The notes: a model not told the origin generated them from the sequence alone. Counted from the stretch's first letter, positions 36,193 through 46,296 are shown. The stretch is 64,000 bases of DNA from Dyadobacter sp. 676 (GCF_040448675.1 NZ_CP159289.1:558001-622000); one strand, 5' to 3'. Numbers and translations are program-made.

Positions 36193-36570
36193 CTATTTTT
36201 GAATCAATTTCATCTGCTCCGCACCTTCCAAATCAAACAATATCTCATTACATGTTCTGCTAATTACCGAGAACTCGAATGTTGTCTGCTTACCATTTGA
36301 GAATTTTCCTTCTACAATTAATGAATCCTTCTTTACCCGCCAATTGCCTTCCGACTTCAAATAAACCCCAAATAGCAAGCCTTTACTTTCATTAAACTTT
36401 CCACTTTTTTCAAATGTAATTTCCTGGGGCGCTCCTGATTCGGAAACGAATTCAGCATTCCAGGTTCCTACAATTTGTTCTTCTAAAGCCGGTGGGACAC
36501 ATTCTTTGTCATGTCCACAGGAACTTGCGAGACAAGTAATCAATGCGGTTTTCCAAAACCTCTTTGTCAT
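36193..36570 (-). CDS. Lipocalin-like lipoprotein
   Basis: 125 residues from ATG 36570: MTKRFWKTALITCLASSCGHD, where LASSC fits a lipobox. The body reads EEQIVGTWNAEFVSESGAPQ, ITFEKSGKF, GNWRVKKDSLIV and FEFSVISRTCNEILFDL, the beta-strand pattern of small Bacteroidota lipocalin-like proteins (GxW near the start). Anchored in the inner or outer membrane with unknown ligand. The frame is open to 36651 but the earlier part has no signal sequence. Downstream of the sorting-domain gene and probably co-transcribed. Confidence 0.7.
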   Translation of the reverse strand: MTKRFWKTALITCLASSCGHDKECVPPALEEQIVGTWNAEFVSESGAPQEITFEKSGKFNESKGLLFGVYLKSEGNWRVKKDSLIVEGKFSNGKQTTFEFSVISRTCNEILFDLEGAEQMKLIQK

Positions 36571-36691
36571 GATGAAGTATGTTAATGAGTAAGTCACAGC
36601 TAACAATTCAGTGACGACGTGGCGCCTTGAAGTGGGCAAAAGACGGCGCACACGTCATCAACCTGAATAGAATACATACACACTGCCAGAG

Positions 36692-37786
36692 TTAGCGGGT
36701 GATGATCACCTTGTAACTGCTGTACTTTCCACTTTTACGCGAAAGTTTCACCACATAGGTTCCGGCAAGTAAGTTCTTGACATTTACTTCCTTCTCCGGC
36801 ACTGACGGTGATGTATATACCTCAACCCCCAGTGCATTGTATATCTTGATGCTGGCTATGCTATTCCAATCCTCAATTGACCTGAAATTTAATTTATCGC
36901 TTACAGGATTGGGATACAAATAACCAGTCTTCAAATTGAATTCAACACTCTTGATCTTACTCAAAGCGAACGTGCCGTCCTTGTCGACCATTTTGAGGCG
37001 ATACAAGTTGTTTCCGTTCATCGGGCTTTCATCTACCGTAGAGTACTGTACTTCCACAGAGCTTTCTCCTTTTGCGGTAACTATTTTCAACTTTTCCCAA
37101 GTTTTGCCGTCCCCACTGCGTTGTACTTCGAAATAGTCACTGTTGGATTCCTCGGACGTAGACCAGCTTAGAGTTGCCAAGCTACCTTCACGGGTCGCCG
37201 AAAAATCGATCAATGAAACCGGCAGAGCTAAATTAGCTGTACCGTCAATTCGTTTCCGTGCGTTAATCGGTTCTAGGTTAGTCCAAAATGCTTTAAATGT
37301 AGTACCGTCATAGGGCCGGATAGTAATTTTATTGCTGCTCATCACCGGGCCCGAAAAGTTCAAAGTTCCTGTACCCAAAACCACTCCGGCACCCTCGGGA
37401 ATCTCGGCTTGCATTGTTCTTGTAAGGTTGATGCTGAATTCTGCCCAAGATCCGCCATCATTCGGCGGGCTACCTGGTGTATTGTTCGAAATCGCTCCTC
37501 CGCTAGAATAAGCCGGGTTGAATGTATAATTGGTGCTTTGAATTGTTACCCCTGGGGGTACCTGAACATCTGACCTAAGATTCATAAACTGCCAGTTGCT
37601 GCTATCAGGGTTGGCTACGTCATAATTTAAGCCTCTTATCGCTCTGACATCAAATGTGTAACTTGTTTTACTTGCATTAAGCACTCCATTCTCGTACGCT
37701 ATTTGAATCGTTTGAGCATTACTCAAATACTGTAAACCCAAGAGAATCGAGAAGAGTGCGATCCATTTTTTAGAAGTCCTGATCAT
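36692..37786 (-). CDS. Secreted protein with type IX secretion sorting domain
   Basis: 364 residues. Signal peptide (KKWIALFSILLGLQYLSNAQ), a beta-rich N-terminal domain to about 190, a fibronectin-type-III-like segment (LIDFSATREGSLATLSWS and YFEVQRSGDGKTWEKL) and a C-terminal Por_Sec_tail: YLYPNPVSDKLNFRS, IKIYNALGVEVYTS, LLAGTYVVKLSRKSGK. The tail directs export through the type IX system, after which it is removed on the cell surface. It lies 11 bases after the 905-residue protein gene, so the two are probably made together. AT-rich codon use unlike the glycogen genes next door. Confidence 0.85.
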   Translation of the reverse strand: MIRTSKKWIALFSILLGLQYLSNAQTIQIAYENGVLNASKTSYTFDVRAIRGLNYDVANPDSSNWQFMNLRSDVQVPPGVTIQSTNYTFNPAYSSGGAISNNTPGSPPNDGGSWAEFSINLTRTMQAEIPEGAGVVLGTGTLNFSGPVMSSNKITIRPYDGTTFKAFWTNLEPINARKRIDGTANLALPVSLIDFSATREGSLATLSWSTSEESNSDYFEVQRSGDGKTWEKLKIVTAKGESSVEVQYSTVDESPMNGNNLYRLKMVDKDGTFALSKIKSVEFNLKTGYLYPNPVSDKLNFRSIEDWNSIASIKIYNALGVEVYTSPSVPEKEVNVKNLLAGTYVVKLSRKSGKYSSYKVIITR

Positions 37787-37797
37787 AGTCTAAGTGT

Positions 37798-40515
37798 TTA
37801 ATAATTAATTAGTGTAGAAAAGATATCCAAGTAGAAATTGATATTAAACAGTGTACCGTCTACTCCATCCACAATTCCATCCATGTTGAGGTCAGCCCGA
37901 TCATAAGAATCAAATACATCTGTTCTGAATTGTGTGTTGAAGAAAGTTCCGTCCTTACCGTCGATAACAAAGTCCTGAGTCGCATTTAAGTCTGCAGAAG
38001 GCATACACCATGTTCCATTCTTTTGAACCATCTGCGGAGAATCACCGAATGCGTTAGACGCTTGGGAAAGAGCAGTGGTGAAATCGTAACTAACAGTTCC
38101 TGTGCTAAAATCTTGGATCGGGTTACTCATAACAGGTAAGTGGTTTCTGTGCTTGACAACGATCCTAACCGGCTTTGATTGGCTTGTAAAAACAGGCGGC
38201 AACGAACCGTCCAAATCAGCGACAAATCCGGACGACAATAGAATTAAGCTTCTCGATTCCAACAGAGTCGATGGGGTTGTAGCGTCCCTAATTTCTACCT
38301 TCACCCAATCCGCTACATTGCTCATTTTTAAAGAATTATTTATATCTGGGCAAGTTTCAAGATCGCCATATGGGCTCACTGTTGGCAGTAATCCGGAGTT
38401 CCCATAAAGTTGTAAGTCGTTCCGCATGATGTCGTCACCAGTACCTGACAACCTCGCTCCTTGAAGTACGACACGTAAGTCCAACTGCGTGCCGCAAGGC
38501 TGGTTCACAATAGTGATCTTTTTATTGCTCAAATCCTCGGTACCGTCCTGTTGAAATCCTGTTTTATTGTAGCACTGTTTAGTCGGACTATAATAAAACG
38601 CATAGTAGTCACCTTCCTCAGTTAAATTATCAGGATTCGCGATCTGCTGACCAGTATGAAAGCGATTGTTAAACCATCGTACTTCCCAGCCACTTGGTAT
38701 CGGGCCCGAATGCAAGGCATTTAAGTTCACTCCTCCAGATGGACAAGACGTTGAATACTGACATCCATCCTCATAAGGACAATTTAGTGTAACTTGCATG
38801 GTAGTAAAATAAAGCGATGAAGAAGGAGGTGAAAAGCATTGATTGGCATTATCATAAAAGAATGCAAAATACGGGACCTCGCCCACCTGTCCTGTTGTAA
38901 CGGGGTTACCGCTGTGTTGGTTATTTGTATACCAAACCACACTCAGTCCGGCCGGAGGAACACTGGCGACAAAATCATTCAAATTTATTGGCGGCTCGCC
39001 CTCTTGGCAATACAGATTATTCACTGTCTTTAAGGCAACAGGCGTACTTCCTGCGTTGCAAGCTTTTGAAACATTAACAGAAGATTTAGAAAGAGGAACG
39101 TTGAAGCATCCATTGCTTAGGTCGTGCACAAAGGCGTAATATTTTCCCGCGCTGACGTGCTGAGGATCAGAGATTGGAGCACTGGAATGATCTGATGTGG
39201 TATACCACTCGATGATCGCATTAGGCGGTATTGAAATATTGGAAGGAATTAGTTTTGTTAGATCATAAGTCTGTGCGGGTGCGACGATTTTCACATCAGT
39301 ATTCAGCAGAGGAACTTGGTTAGATGGATCGCTGGGGTCATTACAGCACATTGTAGAACCATATACAGAAAACAATGCGCTGGATGCCGCTTTATCAACA
39401 GAGTAACAATTGTTTTTCGAGTCAAAATAGAAGGCATAGTATGAGTTTACAGGTGCACTCGGGGGGTTATCAAATGGGATTCCCTGGTGCTTATCATTTG
39501 TAAACCAATGCACCTTATAAGTAGTCGGAGATAATTGGGCATTAAGGTCTACACCAGATTGGTTGATGCAGTCGATTGACTTTTGATTACTAGTAAGGGC
39601 TACTTGTGTAGGTGTAGCGATAAACGACGCCTTAGCAGTCGATATATCTGTATTGTAACAGCCACCGGGTGTTTTATAGAACGCATAATAGTATTGGCCT
39701 GCCGCCTTAGGGCCCGCCGTTTTCGCTTCTTGTTCTGTCAATTGCGGATAACTGCTACTGGGATTTATACCCCATACCGGAACTGCTCCTGCTGGCGTGG
39801 TACTCTTTATCAAATCATACAAATTGGTCGTTCCGCAGGCGAAGGGTGTGCTTTGACTTCCTCCATGGAAAAGTTCAACCTGTCCACCAGGAACCACACA
39901 GTCAAAAGATTTCGGATGAATGTCAAAATTTACAAATGCCGTTTGTTGCGGGTTGGACATTCCAGATAAATAAAAAACAAGATCAGTAGCTGGAGCAACG
40001 AATGTCAAAGTCTCTTCTACCCATTTGCTTACGTTTACCCCCTGCGAGAAAGTAGTAGTCTTACTTGCTATCGAAACGAAGTTTGTTGTTTGCACCTCAA
40101 TAGTCGCCGATGCCGCATAGTCTGAGTTTCCAGTAGTTAAGTCTACTCGAGCAGTCATGACATAGTAATGCAATGTGTACTTATTTCCGATCTCAAAACC
40201 TCCAACATTAGCTTTCAACTTGTCTTTTTGAACATTACCATATCGAAGAGAAAGGAATATATTATTACCGTTCTGATCAATTGCCTTAGTTGACGAAGGG
40301 GGCGGCAAAAAGCCGTCCAGCCATGGCCTAGTAGGGCTTCCACCTAAACCGTTCATATTGGAAAGTGCAACCGGCCCACCTGTTACAATTGTATACCCTG
40401 CAGGCGTACAATTAACACAAGAATAACTGGTATATGTTTTGGGAAAGTCTACCGCCAGTGCCCCATTGACAAGAACCAGAAAACTAACTAACGTGTGTAA
40501 AAAAAACTTCTTCAT
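37798..40515 (-). CDS. Large secreted repeat protein with dockerin-like C-terminus
   Basis: 905 residues with a signal peptide (KKFFLHTLVSFLVLVNGALA). Residues about 40-205 look like a carbohydrate-binding jelly-roll (GGFEIGNKYTLHYYVMTARV). Then come five units of 84-100 residues, each ending in a motif like YYAFYxxxxxxCY (near 275, 359, 459, 549 and 637) and most starting with W[FY]T-N-x-H. The C-terminal 65 residues hold two Ca-binding-like loops, DFVIDGKDGTFF and DLNMDGIVDGVDGTLF, as in type I dockerins. No type IX tail is visible. Probably a surface adhesin or matrix protein. First gene of the leftward AT-rich operon; I do not recognise a named family. Confidence 0.75.
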   Translation of the reverse strand: MKKFFLHTLVSFLVLVNGALAVDFPKTYTSYSCVNCTPAGYTIVTGGPVALSNMNGLGGSPTRPWLDGFLPPPSSTKAIDQNGNNIFLSLRYGNVQKDKLKANVGGFEIGNKYTLHYYVMTARVDLTTGNSDYAASATIEVQTTNFVSIASKTTTFSQGVNVSKWVEETLTFVAPATDLVFYLSGMSNPQQTAFVNFDIHPKSFDCVVPGGQVELFHGGSQSTPFACGTTNLYDLIKSTTPAGAVPVWGINPSSSYPQLTEQEAKTAGPKAAGQYYYAFYKTPGGCYNTDISTAKASFIATPTQVALTSNQKSIDCINQSGVDLNAQLSPTTYKVHWFTNDKHQGIPFDNPPSAPVNSYYAFYFDSKNNCYSVDKAASSALFSVYGSTMCCNDPSDPSNQVPLLNTDVKIVAPAQTYDLTKLIPSNISIPPNAIIEWYTTSDHSSAPISDPQHVSAGKYYAFVHDLSNGCFNVPLSKSSVNVSKACNAGSTPVALKTVNNLYCQEGEPPINLNDFVASVPPAGLSVVWYTNNQHSGNPVTTGQVGEVPYFAFFYDNANQCFSPPSSSLYFTTMQVTLNCPYEDGCQYSTSCPSGGVNLNALHSGPIPSGWEVRWFNNRFHTGQQIANPDNLTEEGDYYAFYYSPTKQCYNKTGFQQDGTEDLSNKKITIVNQPCGTQLDLRVVLQGARLSGTGDDIMRNDLQLYGNSGLLPTVSPYGDLETCPDINNSLKMSNVADWVKVEIRDATTPSTLLESRSLILLSSGFVADLDGSLPPVFTSQSKPVRIVVKHRNHLPVMSNPIQDFSTGTVSYDFTTALSQASNAFGDSPQMVQKNGTWCMPSADLNATQDFVIDGKDGTFFNTQFRTDVFDSYDRADLNMDGIVDGVDGTLFNINFYLDIFSTLINY

Positions 40516-40988
40516 AATACATTTACGTTTGAGTGAAATTCAATTCCAAATCCAAATTGGGAAGGCGTTCTCATTCACGTTTATTTTTATTAATCCGGCT
40601 TAATTAAAAATTTTTATGTTCAAATCTACATTCATCACTCTACTCAAAAAGAATCCGATGATCATCTGGCAGGTCTCGGAAAACGATCGGTTTTTCTTGT
40701 AAATACCCAAAAGCCGTTAGTGCAAAAGCAAGCAAATTGGGGAGCCGTAATTCCCGGGTTGACTCTTAATGATGGCAGATTGCAATGTTTACGGCATTGG
40801 GAAGAGCTACATGGTCGGAGGATCACGTATTCTGCGGGCTACTTAAAATGGGATGGCGAAAAATGGATGGCGAAAGCCTCCCGGCCGAGGCTTTATAATA
40901 TCCGTTCACCACATTAACGGGAGCCCAGTGATTTGCGGCTAAACTCTCTTGCGGTGAATGCCCTGGCAGCAATGTGCTTTTCACGACA
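40516..40988. other. AT-rich intergenic region
   Basis: 473 bases. Near 40621-40628 there is a minus-strand TAGATTTG box (TAnnTTTG) that could drive the 905-residue protein gene, with TTTG 16 bases upstream, a little close. A hairpin lies at 40873-40894. A 65-codon GTG frame at 40720-40917 runs through that hairpin and resembles nothing I know, so I do not call it. Confidence 0.4.
40873..40894. terminator. Hairpin, possible terminator
   Basis: AAAGCCTC (40873-40880) and GAGGCTTT (40887-40894) pair over a CCGGCC loop. T run is short on both strands. It could end the small membrane-protein gene at 40989-41273. Confidence 0.4.
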
Positions 40989-41273
40989 TCAATTCCAGTT
41001 GGGCCGGAAAATAATGATGAGCAGGATAAAAAGGGTGGTGATAAGAACAGGCACCGCCATTACCCACACCAGAATGGATGCGGTATCGAGATTGTCGTTC
41101 AAAAGAAAGTATAACGAACCGGCAACGGCGGCGCCAATCGATAAGATGACGATCCAGAAATAATGCCTCGGCTCTTCGGGCTCTTTTTTCCTTATTATAT
41201 AGTAGAGATAATAGCCGCATACTGCCAGCAAGGCAATGCAATCGATCAGGAATCCTATCAGATAGAGTCTCAT
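40989..41273 (-). CDS. Small hypothetical membrane protein
   Basis: 94 residues with three hydrophobic helices: about 3-27 (LIGFLIDCIALLAVCGYYLY), 38-60 (YFWIVILSIGAAVAGSLYFL) and 66-90 (SILVWVMAVPVLITTLFILL), separated by a charged loop RKKEPEEPRHY. No catalytic motif and no family recognised. It stands alone, with the sensor kinase gene divergent from it 271 bases away. The well-formed topology supports it as a gene. Confidence 0.6.
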   Translation of the reverse strand: MRLYLIGFLIDCIALLAVCGYYLYYIIRKKEPEEPRHYFWIVILSIGAAVAGSLYFLLNDNLDTASILVWVMAVPVLITTLFILLIIIFRPNWN

Positions 41274-41544
41274 GGTATTCGTTCAAATTGATGAATTAGC
41301 AGGTTACCGTCGGTGTCTTAAGCAAAATTATCCGGTCACTCAGGTAATAAAAATGGGATGTATGAACGGCGAGGTATCAATGATTAAATGGTCAAAATAA
41401 TTGGGTTGATTCCAGGCTAAGTCGGGCAAGCCTTGCACCGTGCACTTTCCCGTTAGTCAATTCGGCTCCGCCTTTTGTTCATCTATGTTTACTTTGATCT
41501 TCCTTATAGGTACCTTACACAATCAGCAGAAAATCACCCTGTAC

Positions 41545-44500
41545 ATGCGTCATTTTCAGGTCTTTTGGCTTATTTATCTTCTTTGGCCTCTCACGTCCAG
41601 CGCTCAATTCATTTTCCAGAATCTTAAAGAGGAGGATGGGCTAAGCTCCAAGGACATACATTGCATGTATAAGGATACTGATGGATTTCTATGGATAGGA
41701 ACCGTGAACGGGCTTAACCGTTACGATGGGAACACCATAAAGTGTTACGACGACCTAAGGGCAGTACACAATGTAGAGGTGAATGGCATTTATCCCGTTG
41801 ACGGAAACGCCAATCTGCTTGTCGCGACATCGCGGGGGCTTAAATTATTTAATAAATCCGCCGGCAGGTATCAAACCGATCAGCGATGGAAAGCACTTAC
41901 CCACATGCCCTTACTAGCTATTAAGGAAGACGGTGAAAAGAGAATCTGGTTTATCGGAAAATCGGAGATATTCGTTTACGACGGCGTGAAGGTATGGAAA
42001 CTGACCGACCTGTTTCCATGGGCCAGACGAGTCGCCGATCACGACCTTTCATTCGCAGCCAAAAGCGCTTTTTGCTGGGACAAAAAAAGAAAAGGGTTCT
42101 GGGTCGGGGGGTATGACTGCCTTTTCATAGATTGTGGCAATAAAACTGTTTACGACAGCAAGAATAATCCGCACAAATGGCCCATTCTGAATCAAAGGCA
42201 AGTAACCGCCATCACCCTGGATAATAACGATGACCTCTGGTATGGTTCGACGATCGACTTTTCCCTACATTTCTCCAAGCCCGACGTTCCCAACGATACT
42301 TCTTATTTGCACCTTGACAATGTCCGGTCAACCGACGGCGTCAACTTTCTGTTTGTAGACGGTCAGGACAGGGTATGGATATCCACCTGGATGTATGCAG
42401 CTTACCTAAAAGAGCCGGGCAAACCGATACGAAAATTGCCTTATAGCCAAGACGCAGCATATTCCATCGGTTATGGTTTCTTTAATGAAATTATCGAAGA
42501 CGACGAAAAGGATATCTGGTTCGGTACCATCAATGGGCTGAGTAAACTGACATACAATAATCCGTTCGAAGCGGTTTACAAACTACCGAGCAGGCAGTTC
42601 TTCCTTCAGGTTAACTTTGCGGGGATTAATGCGTTGGCAACCAGAGGTGATACGATTCTGGCATTAAAGGAAGATGGCCTGGTTCTCTTTAAACAAAGCG
42701 AGAAAATATTCAGGCAATTTATTGGTTCAAAAGATATCCTTATCAGAAACCGGCTTTCTGATGCCGCCCTTTCCGAGGGAGTATGGTGGATTGCAGGGAA
42801 CGGCGGGTTGTACACCCTTCGTAGTGGTGACCAAAGCCTTCGGCCATTTACTCACAGTAAATTAAAAAAGCCATTCTCACCCGGCAATTTCGTGGTTATC
42901 GATCTCCGGGGACGAATCTGGTTCCAGGTTTGGAAAGAAGCCCTATATCGATTTGACCCCAAGACAAACATTTGCGAGCGTATAGACGGTACCGATGACC
43001 GATGGGGCCGTTTCCGGTACAAACCGTGCCAGAGTGCCTTGAAATTGAGGAACGGCGACTTACTTTTCGCGATGAAAGGTGAGGGCATTCTACGCTTTTC
43101 CGAACGCACGCAGCAGTTCAATGTCATCGAAGTTGCAGACAAAAAACGCTTTCATGCCATGCAAATGATTGAGGACCAAGCAGGAAATTGGTGGGCGGCT
43201 GTGCTGGAACGGGGACTGTTCAAATTAAATGAGCGGGGTCAGTATATTGACAGCCTGACACGCCGTAACGGGTTTGTGACCACCCTGATTAACAGCATTG
43301 CATTGGACAACAGAGGGGCGATATGGGCGGCAGGGCCAACCGGATTGCTATTCTTCTTCCCTGAAACAAAGAAAGTTACGCAAGTAAAGATCAATCTGGG
43401 CAAAACATTGCAGGATTACTGGAATTATGTCCTTGCGACGCGGGACCGCGTCTATGCGGCTATGCTTGACCACGTCGTCGTAATAGATCCAATGAAATTT
43501 GCGCGTATTCCCGTAAAAAACGCCCCTCAAATTACTTCTATCAAGGTGTTCGGAAATGAAATTTCGGATTTCCCCCCGCCTTCTCTGATTCTCGGTCCCA
43601 CCAAGGATTTTATCACATTCCAATTTGCCTCATGGAAGCATCGCGATATCCCGTCATTACAGTATAGTTACCAACTGGAGGGAATTGACGAGAATTGGGT
43701 TAACGCGGGAAGGAATTTGAGCGTTAGCTATAACAGCTTGGCGGCCGGCGATTACGTGTTCAAGGTCCGTAGCACAAACGAACACGAGCAATGGATGAAT
43801 CAATATACTACACTGAAAATCAGAATAATGCCGTATTGGTGGCAAAGCTGGTGGTTCTTCCTCCTGGTCGGCTGTGTATCCGGCGCATTTCTCTACCTTA
43901 CCTACCACGGGTATCTGAATAGAAAGCACAAACGGGAGCTTACAAAAACAATCGAATACTTCGTAAACTCAATTTATGGCGAAAATTCAGTAAGCGAAAT
44001 TTGCTGGGATATTGTCCGCAGCTGCACTTCTCAGCTACATTTCGAAGATTGCACCGTATTTCTATGGGATGAGGATCGCCAGAAACTACTGCAAAAAGCT
44101 ACGTATGGCTCCAAAGATCCAATTGAAAACGAACTTCTAAATCCTCTGGAGCTCGAACTCGGGGAAGGTATTGTAGGCGTTGCGGCGAAAATCAGGAAAA
44201 CGCTGATAATTCCCGATACTTCTCTCGATCCGAGGTACATTCGCCAAGACCCCAGCAAATTCTCCGAAATCGCAGTCCCTATTCTCCACGAAGGTAAATT
44301 GATCGGTGTGCTGGACTCGGAGCATAGCAAAAAGAACTTTTTTACGGAGGAACAGGCCCGCACGCTCGTTACCATCGCCTCCATCAACGCCAACAAAATC
44401 GCCGAAGCGCAGGCGGAAGAAGAAGCCGCCAAAAAGGAAATCATGCTTCTGGAAATCAACCGGATGCTGGCTGAAAGCCAACTGATGGCGCTCCGGGCAC

Positions 44501-45120
44501 AAATGAACCCGCATTTTGTGTTCAACTGCCTCAATAGTATTCAGGAATGCATCGTAACGCAGAAATATGGCGAGGCGAGCAAGTATCTCAACAAATTTTC
44601 GAAGCTCTTCCGCATGGTGCTCAACAATTCGGACCGGAACCTGGTCACGGTCGAAGAGGAAAAAGACGTGCTCGAACTTTACCTGGAACTCGAACAAATG
44701 CGATTCGAACAGAGCTTCGTTTACAGCATCGACATCGACGACGAGCTGGAAGCGGACGATATCCTTTTGCCCTCGATGTTACTGCAGCCGTATGTCGAAA
44801 ATGCTATCTGGCACGGGCTAATGCACAAAGACGGCTATCGCGAGCTGAAAATTTCATTCGACCGCATCGATGAGGAGGTTTTCAAATGCACAATCGATGA
44901 CAACGGAATCGGGCGACGGAAATCCTTTGAAATCAAACAGAAGAATGCGCATACCAAAAGACACAAATCCAAAGGCCTCCAGATAGCCAAGGACCGCCTT
45001 GACCTGATCGACCGGCAGGGCCAGCACGCATCGGTCGAAATCATCGACAAATACGATTGCAACGATCGAGCCACCGGTACGAAGGTGGTGATAGAGCTTT
45101 CCACTTCACTAGACACCTGA
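41545..45120 (+). CDS. Sensor histidine kinase, Reg_prop/Y_Y_Y/GAF/LytS type
   Basis: 1191 residues from ATG 41545, which gives a signal peptide (RHFQVFWLIYLLWPLTSSAQ). Periplasmic two-bladed Reg_prop propellers (DGLSSKDIHCMYKDTDGFLW, IWFGTINGLSKL) lead to a Y_Y_Y domain (YSYQLEGIDENWVNAG), a span near 765-785, a GAF domain (about 815-960) and a LytS-type kinase with His990 in AQMNPHFVFNCLNSI and ATPase motif LLQPYVENAIWHGL. It should phosphorylate the LytTR regulator 28 bases downstream on sensing an external, perhaps carbohydrate, ligand. The 5' three quarters are AT-rich and the kinase end is GC-rich. An in-frame ATG at 41440 would bury the signal peptide. Confidence 0.88.
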   Translation: MRHFQVFWLIYLLWPLTSSAQFIFQNLKEEDGLSSKDIHCMYKDTDGFLWIGTVNGLNRYDGNTIKCYDDLRAVHNVEVNGIYPVDGNANLLVATSRGLKLFNKSAGRYQTDQRWKALTHMPLLAIKEDGEKRIWFIGKSEIFVYDGVKVWKLTDLFPWARRVADHDLSFAAKSAFCWDKKRKGFWVGGYDCLFIDCGNKTVYDSKNNPHKWPILNQRQVTAITLDNNDDLWYGSTIDFSLHFSKPDVPNDTSYLHLDNVRSTDGVNFLFVDGQDRVWISTWMYAAYLKEPGKPIRKLPYSQDAAYSIGYGFFNEIIEDDEKDIWFGTINGLSKLTYNNPFEAVYKLPSRQFFLQVNFAGINALATRGDTILALKEDGLVLFKQSEKIFRQFIGSKDILIRNRLSDAALSEGVWWIAGNGGLYTLRSGDQSLRPFTHSKLKKPFSPGNFVVIDLRGRIWFQVWKEALYRFDPKTNICERIDGTDDRWGRFRYKPCQSALKLRNGDLLFAMKGEGILRFSERTQQFNVIEVADKKRFHAMQMIEDQAGNWWAAVLERGLFKLNERGQYIDSLTRRNGFVTTLINSIALDNRGAIWAAGPTGLLFFFPETKKVTQVKINLGKTLQDYWNYVLATRDRVYAAMLDHVVVIDPMKFARIPVKNAPQITSIKVFGNEISDFPPPSLILGPTKDFITFQFASWKHRDIPSLQYSYQLEGIDENWVNAGRNLSVSYNSLAAGDYVFKVRSTNEHEQWMNQYTTLKIRIMPYWWQSWWFFLLVGCVSGAFLYLTYHGYLNRKHKRELTKTIEYFVNSIYGENSVSEICWDIVRSCTSQLHFEDCTVFLWDEDRQKLLQKATYGSKDPIENELLNPLELELGEGIVGVAAKIRKTLIIPDTSLDPRYIRQDPSKFSEIAVPILHEGKLIGVLDSEHSKKNFFTEEQARTLVTIASINANKIAEAQAEEEAAKKEIMLLEINRMLAESQLMALRAQMNPHFVFNCLNSIQECIVTQKYGEASKYLNKFSKLFRMVLNNSDRNLVTVEEEKDVLELYLELEQMRFEQSFVYSIDIDDELEADDILLPSMLLQPYVENAIWHGLMHKDGYRELKISFDRIDEEVFKCTIDDNGIGRRKSFEIKQKNAHTKRHKSKGLQIAKDRLDLIDRQGQHASVEIIDKYDCNDRATGTKVVIELSTSLDT

Positions 45121-45148
45121 TTTCACACTGTAAATACCCTGAGACGTT

Positions 45149-45905
45149 ATGCTTAAAACATTGATCATCGATGACGAACAGAAAGCACGCAATGTTCTGA
45201 ATCACTATCTCAATAATTCGGTTTCGCTGGAAGTTGAGGCCCGCCATGCCGAATCGGTAGAGGAAGCCCTCCATGTGCTGGAAAATTTCCAGCCCGACAT
45301 TGTTTTCCTGGATGTGGAAATGCCACACCAAAACGGGTTCGAGTTTCTGCTTGCCCGAAAAAACCCGCCCTACGACATCGTCTTTACCACGGCCTTCAAT
45401 CAGTACGCCATCCAGGCGATCCGTTTCAGCGCGTTGGATTATCTGCTTAAACCGGTCGATCCGGAAGAATTACAGTCGGCTATCAACCGGCACTTCGAAA
45501 AGGTGCAGGAAAAATCCAAGCAGCAAACCCAGCAGCTTTACGACAATCTCGTCCATAACATCGAGAAAAAGAACGTCCGTGATTTCAGGCTGGCGGTACC
45601 GTCCAGCGAAGGCGTTTTCTTTTTTTACGCTGGACGAAATCCTGAGACTGGAAGCGGACAAAAATTACACGTCCATTCACCTTGTAGGGAAACGCCCGTT
45701 CCTGGCAAGCAAGACGCTCAAACATTTCGATGAAATGCTGGCGGAATTCAATTTCATCCGCACACATAAATCACATCTCGTCAATCCGAAGTACATCAAG
45801 CAGGTGACGCACAACAACCAGTTTCTGTTGCTGTCGGACGGCTCGCGGATCGAAATTTCGAGGCGTAAGAAAGAGCTCGTTCAACAATATCTGAAAATCA
45901 AATGA
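45149..45905 (+). CDS. LytTR response regulator (frameshifted)
   Basis: Joined length 251 residues. Receiver with IIDDEQKARNVL, phosphoacceptor Asp in DIVFLDVEMPHQNGFEFL, Thr in VFTTAFNQYAIQAI and Lys in ALDYLLKPVDP. The LytTR DNA-binding domain follows: LRLEADKNYTSIHLVGKRPF, KTLKHFDEML, FIRTHKSHLVNPKYI. The frame breaks at a seven-T run (45620-45626); removing one T joins EGVFFFTLDEIL. It binds DNA as a dimer and is the cognate partner of the sensor upstream. It meets the DUF3037 gene tail to tail, 4 bases apart. Target promoters unknown. Confidence 0.88.
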
Positions 45906-45909
45906 CCGG

Positions 45910-46296
45910 CTATTTTACCTGCTGCTGGAAGAGCCGCTTCAATGTTTCTTCCGGGTCCTCGCAGAAACCGGGATGGACTTTCGACGTTTGCAACACCGTG
46001 CTGCGTGTGGCTGTCAGCCACCGGAAACGCGACGCCGCCGGCAAGGACGCGATAGGGCTGCCGCATTGCCGGTTGCCTTCGCAAACCAGCCTGAATGCAT
46101 CGAGATAAGCTTCCACCTCGGCCGGGTCGGTACCGGGCGCGAGCGCATTCAAACGATGGGCGTCGACCGCGGAATGGCAAGCCAGAAACCCACGCGACGG
46201 ACAATACAACACCACGCCCACGTTGATGAACTCCTCCCGCTCAACACGCGGCACTATGCGCAGGACCGCATATTCGTATAAAAATCTATCTGGCAT
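45910..46296 (-). CDS. DUF3037 family protein
   Basis: 128 residues: YEYAVLRIVPRVEREEFINV, GVVLYCPSRGFLAC and HPGFCEDPEETLKRLF match DUF3037, small soluble proteins of unknown activity. The gene overlaps the end of the HipA-like kinase gene by 11 bases, so the two are translated together. DUF3037 genes are commonly found directly after HipA-like kinase genes, which makes a functional pair likely; a toxin-antitoxin or regulatory role is only a suggestion. Confidence 0.8.
   Translation of the reverse strand: MPDRFLYEYAVLRIVPRVEREEFINVGVVLYCPSRGFLACHSAVDAHRLNALAPGTDPAEVEAYLDAFRLVCEGNRQCGSPIASLPAASRFRWLTATRSTVLQTSKVHPGFCEDPEETLKRLFQQQVK

Noticed and set aside
40720..40917. A 65-codon GTG frame between two operons
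   Set aside because: It runs through a strong hairpin (40873-40894), has a GTG start without context and matches no family I know.
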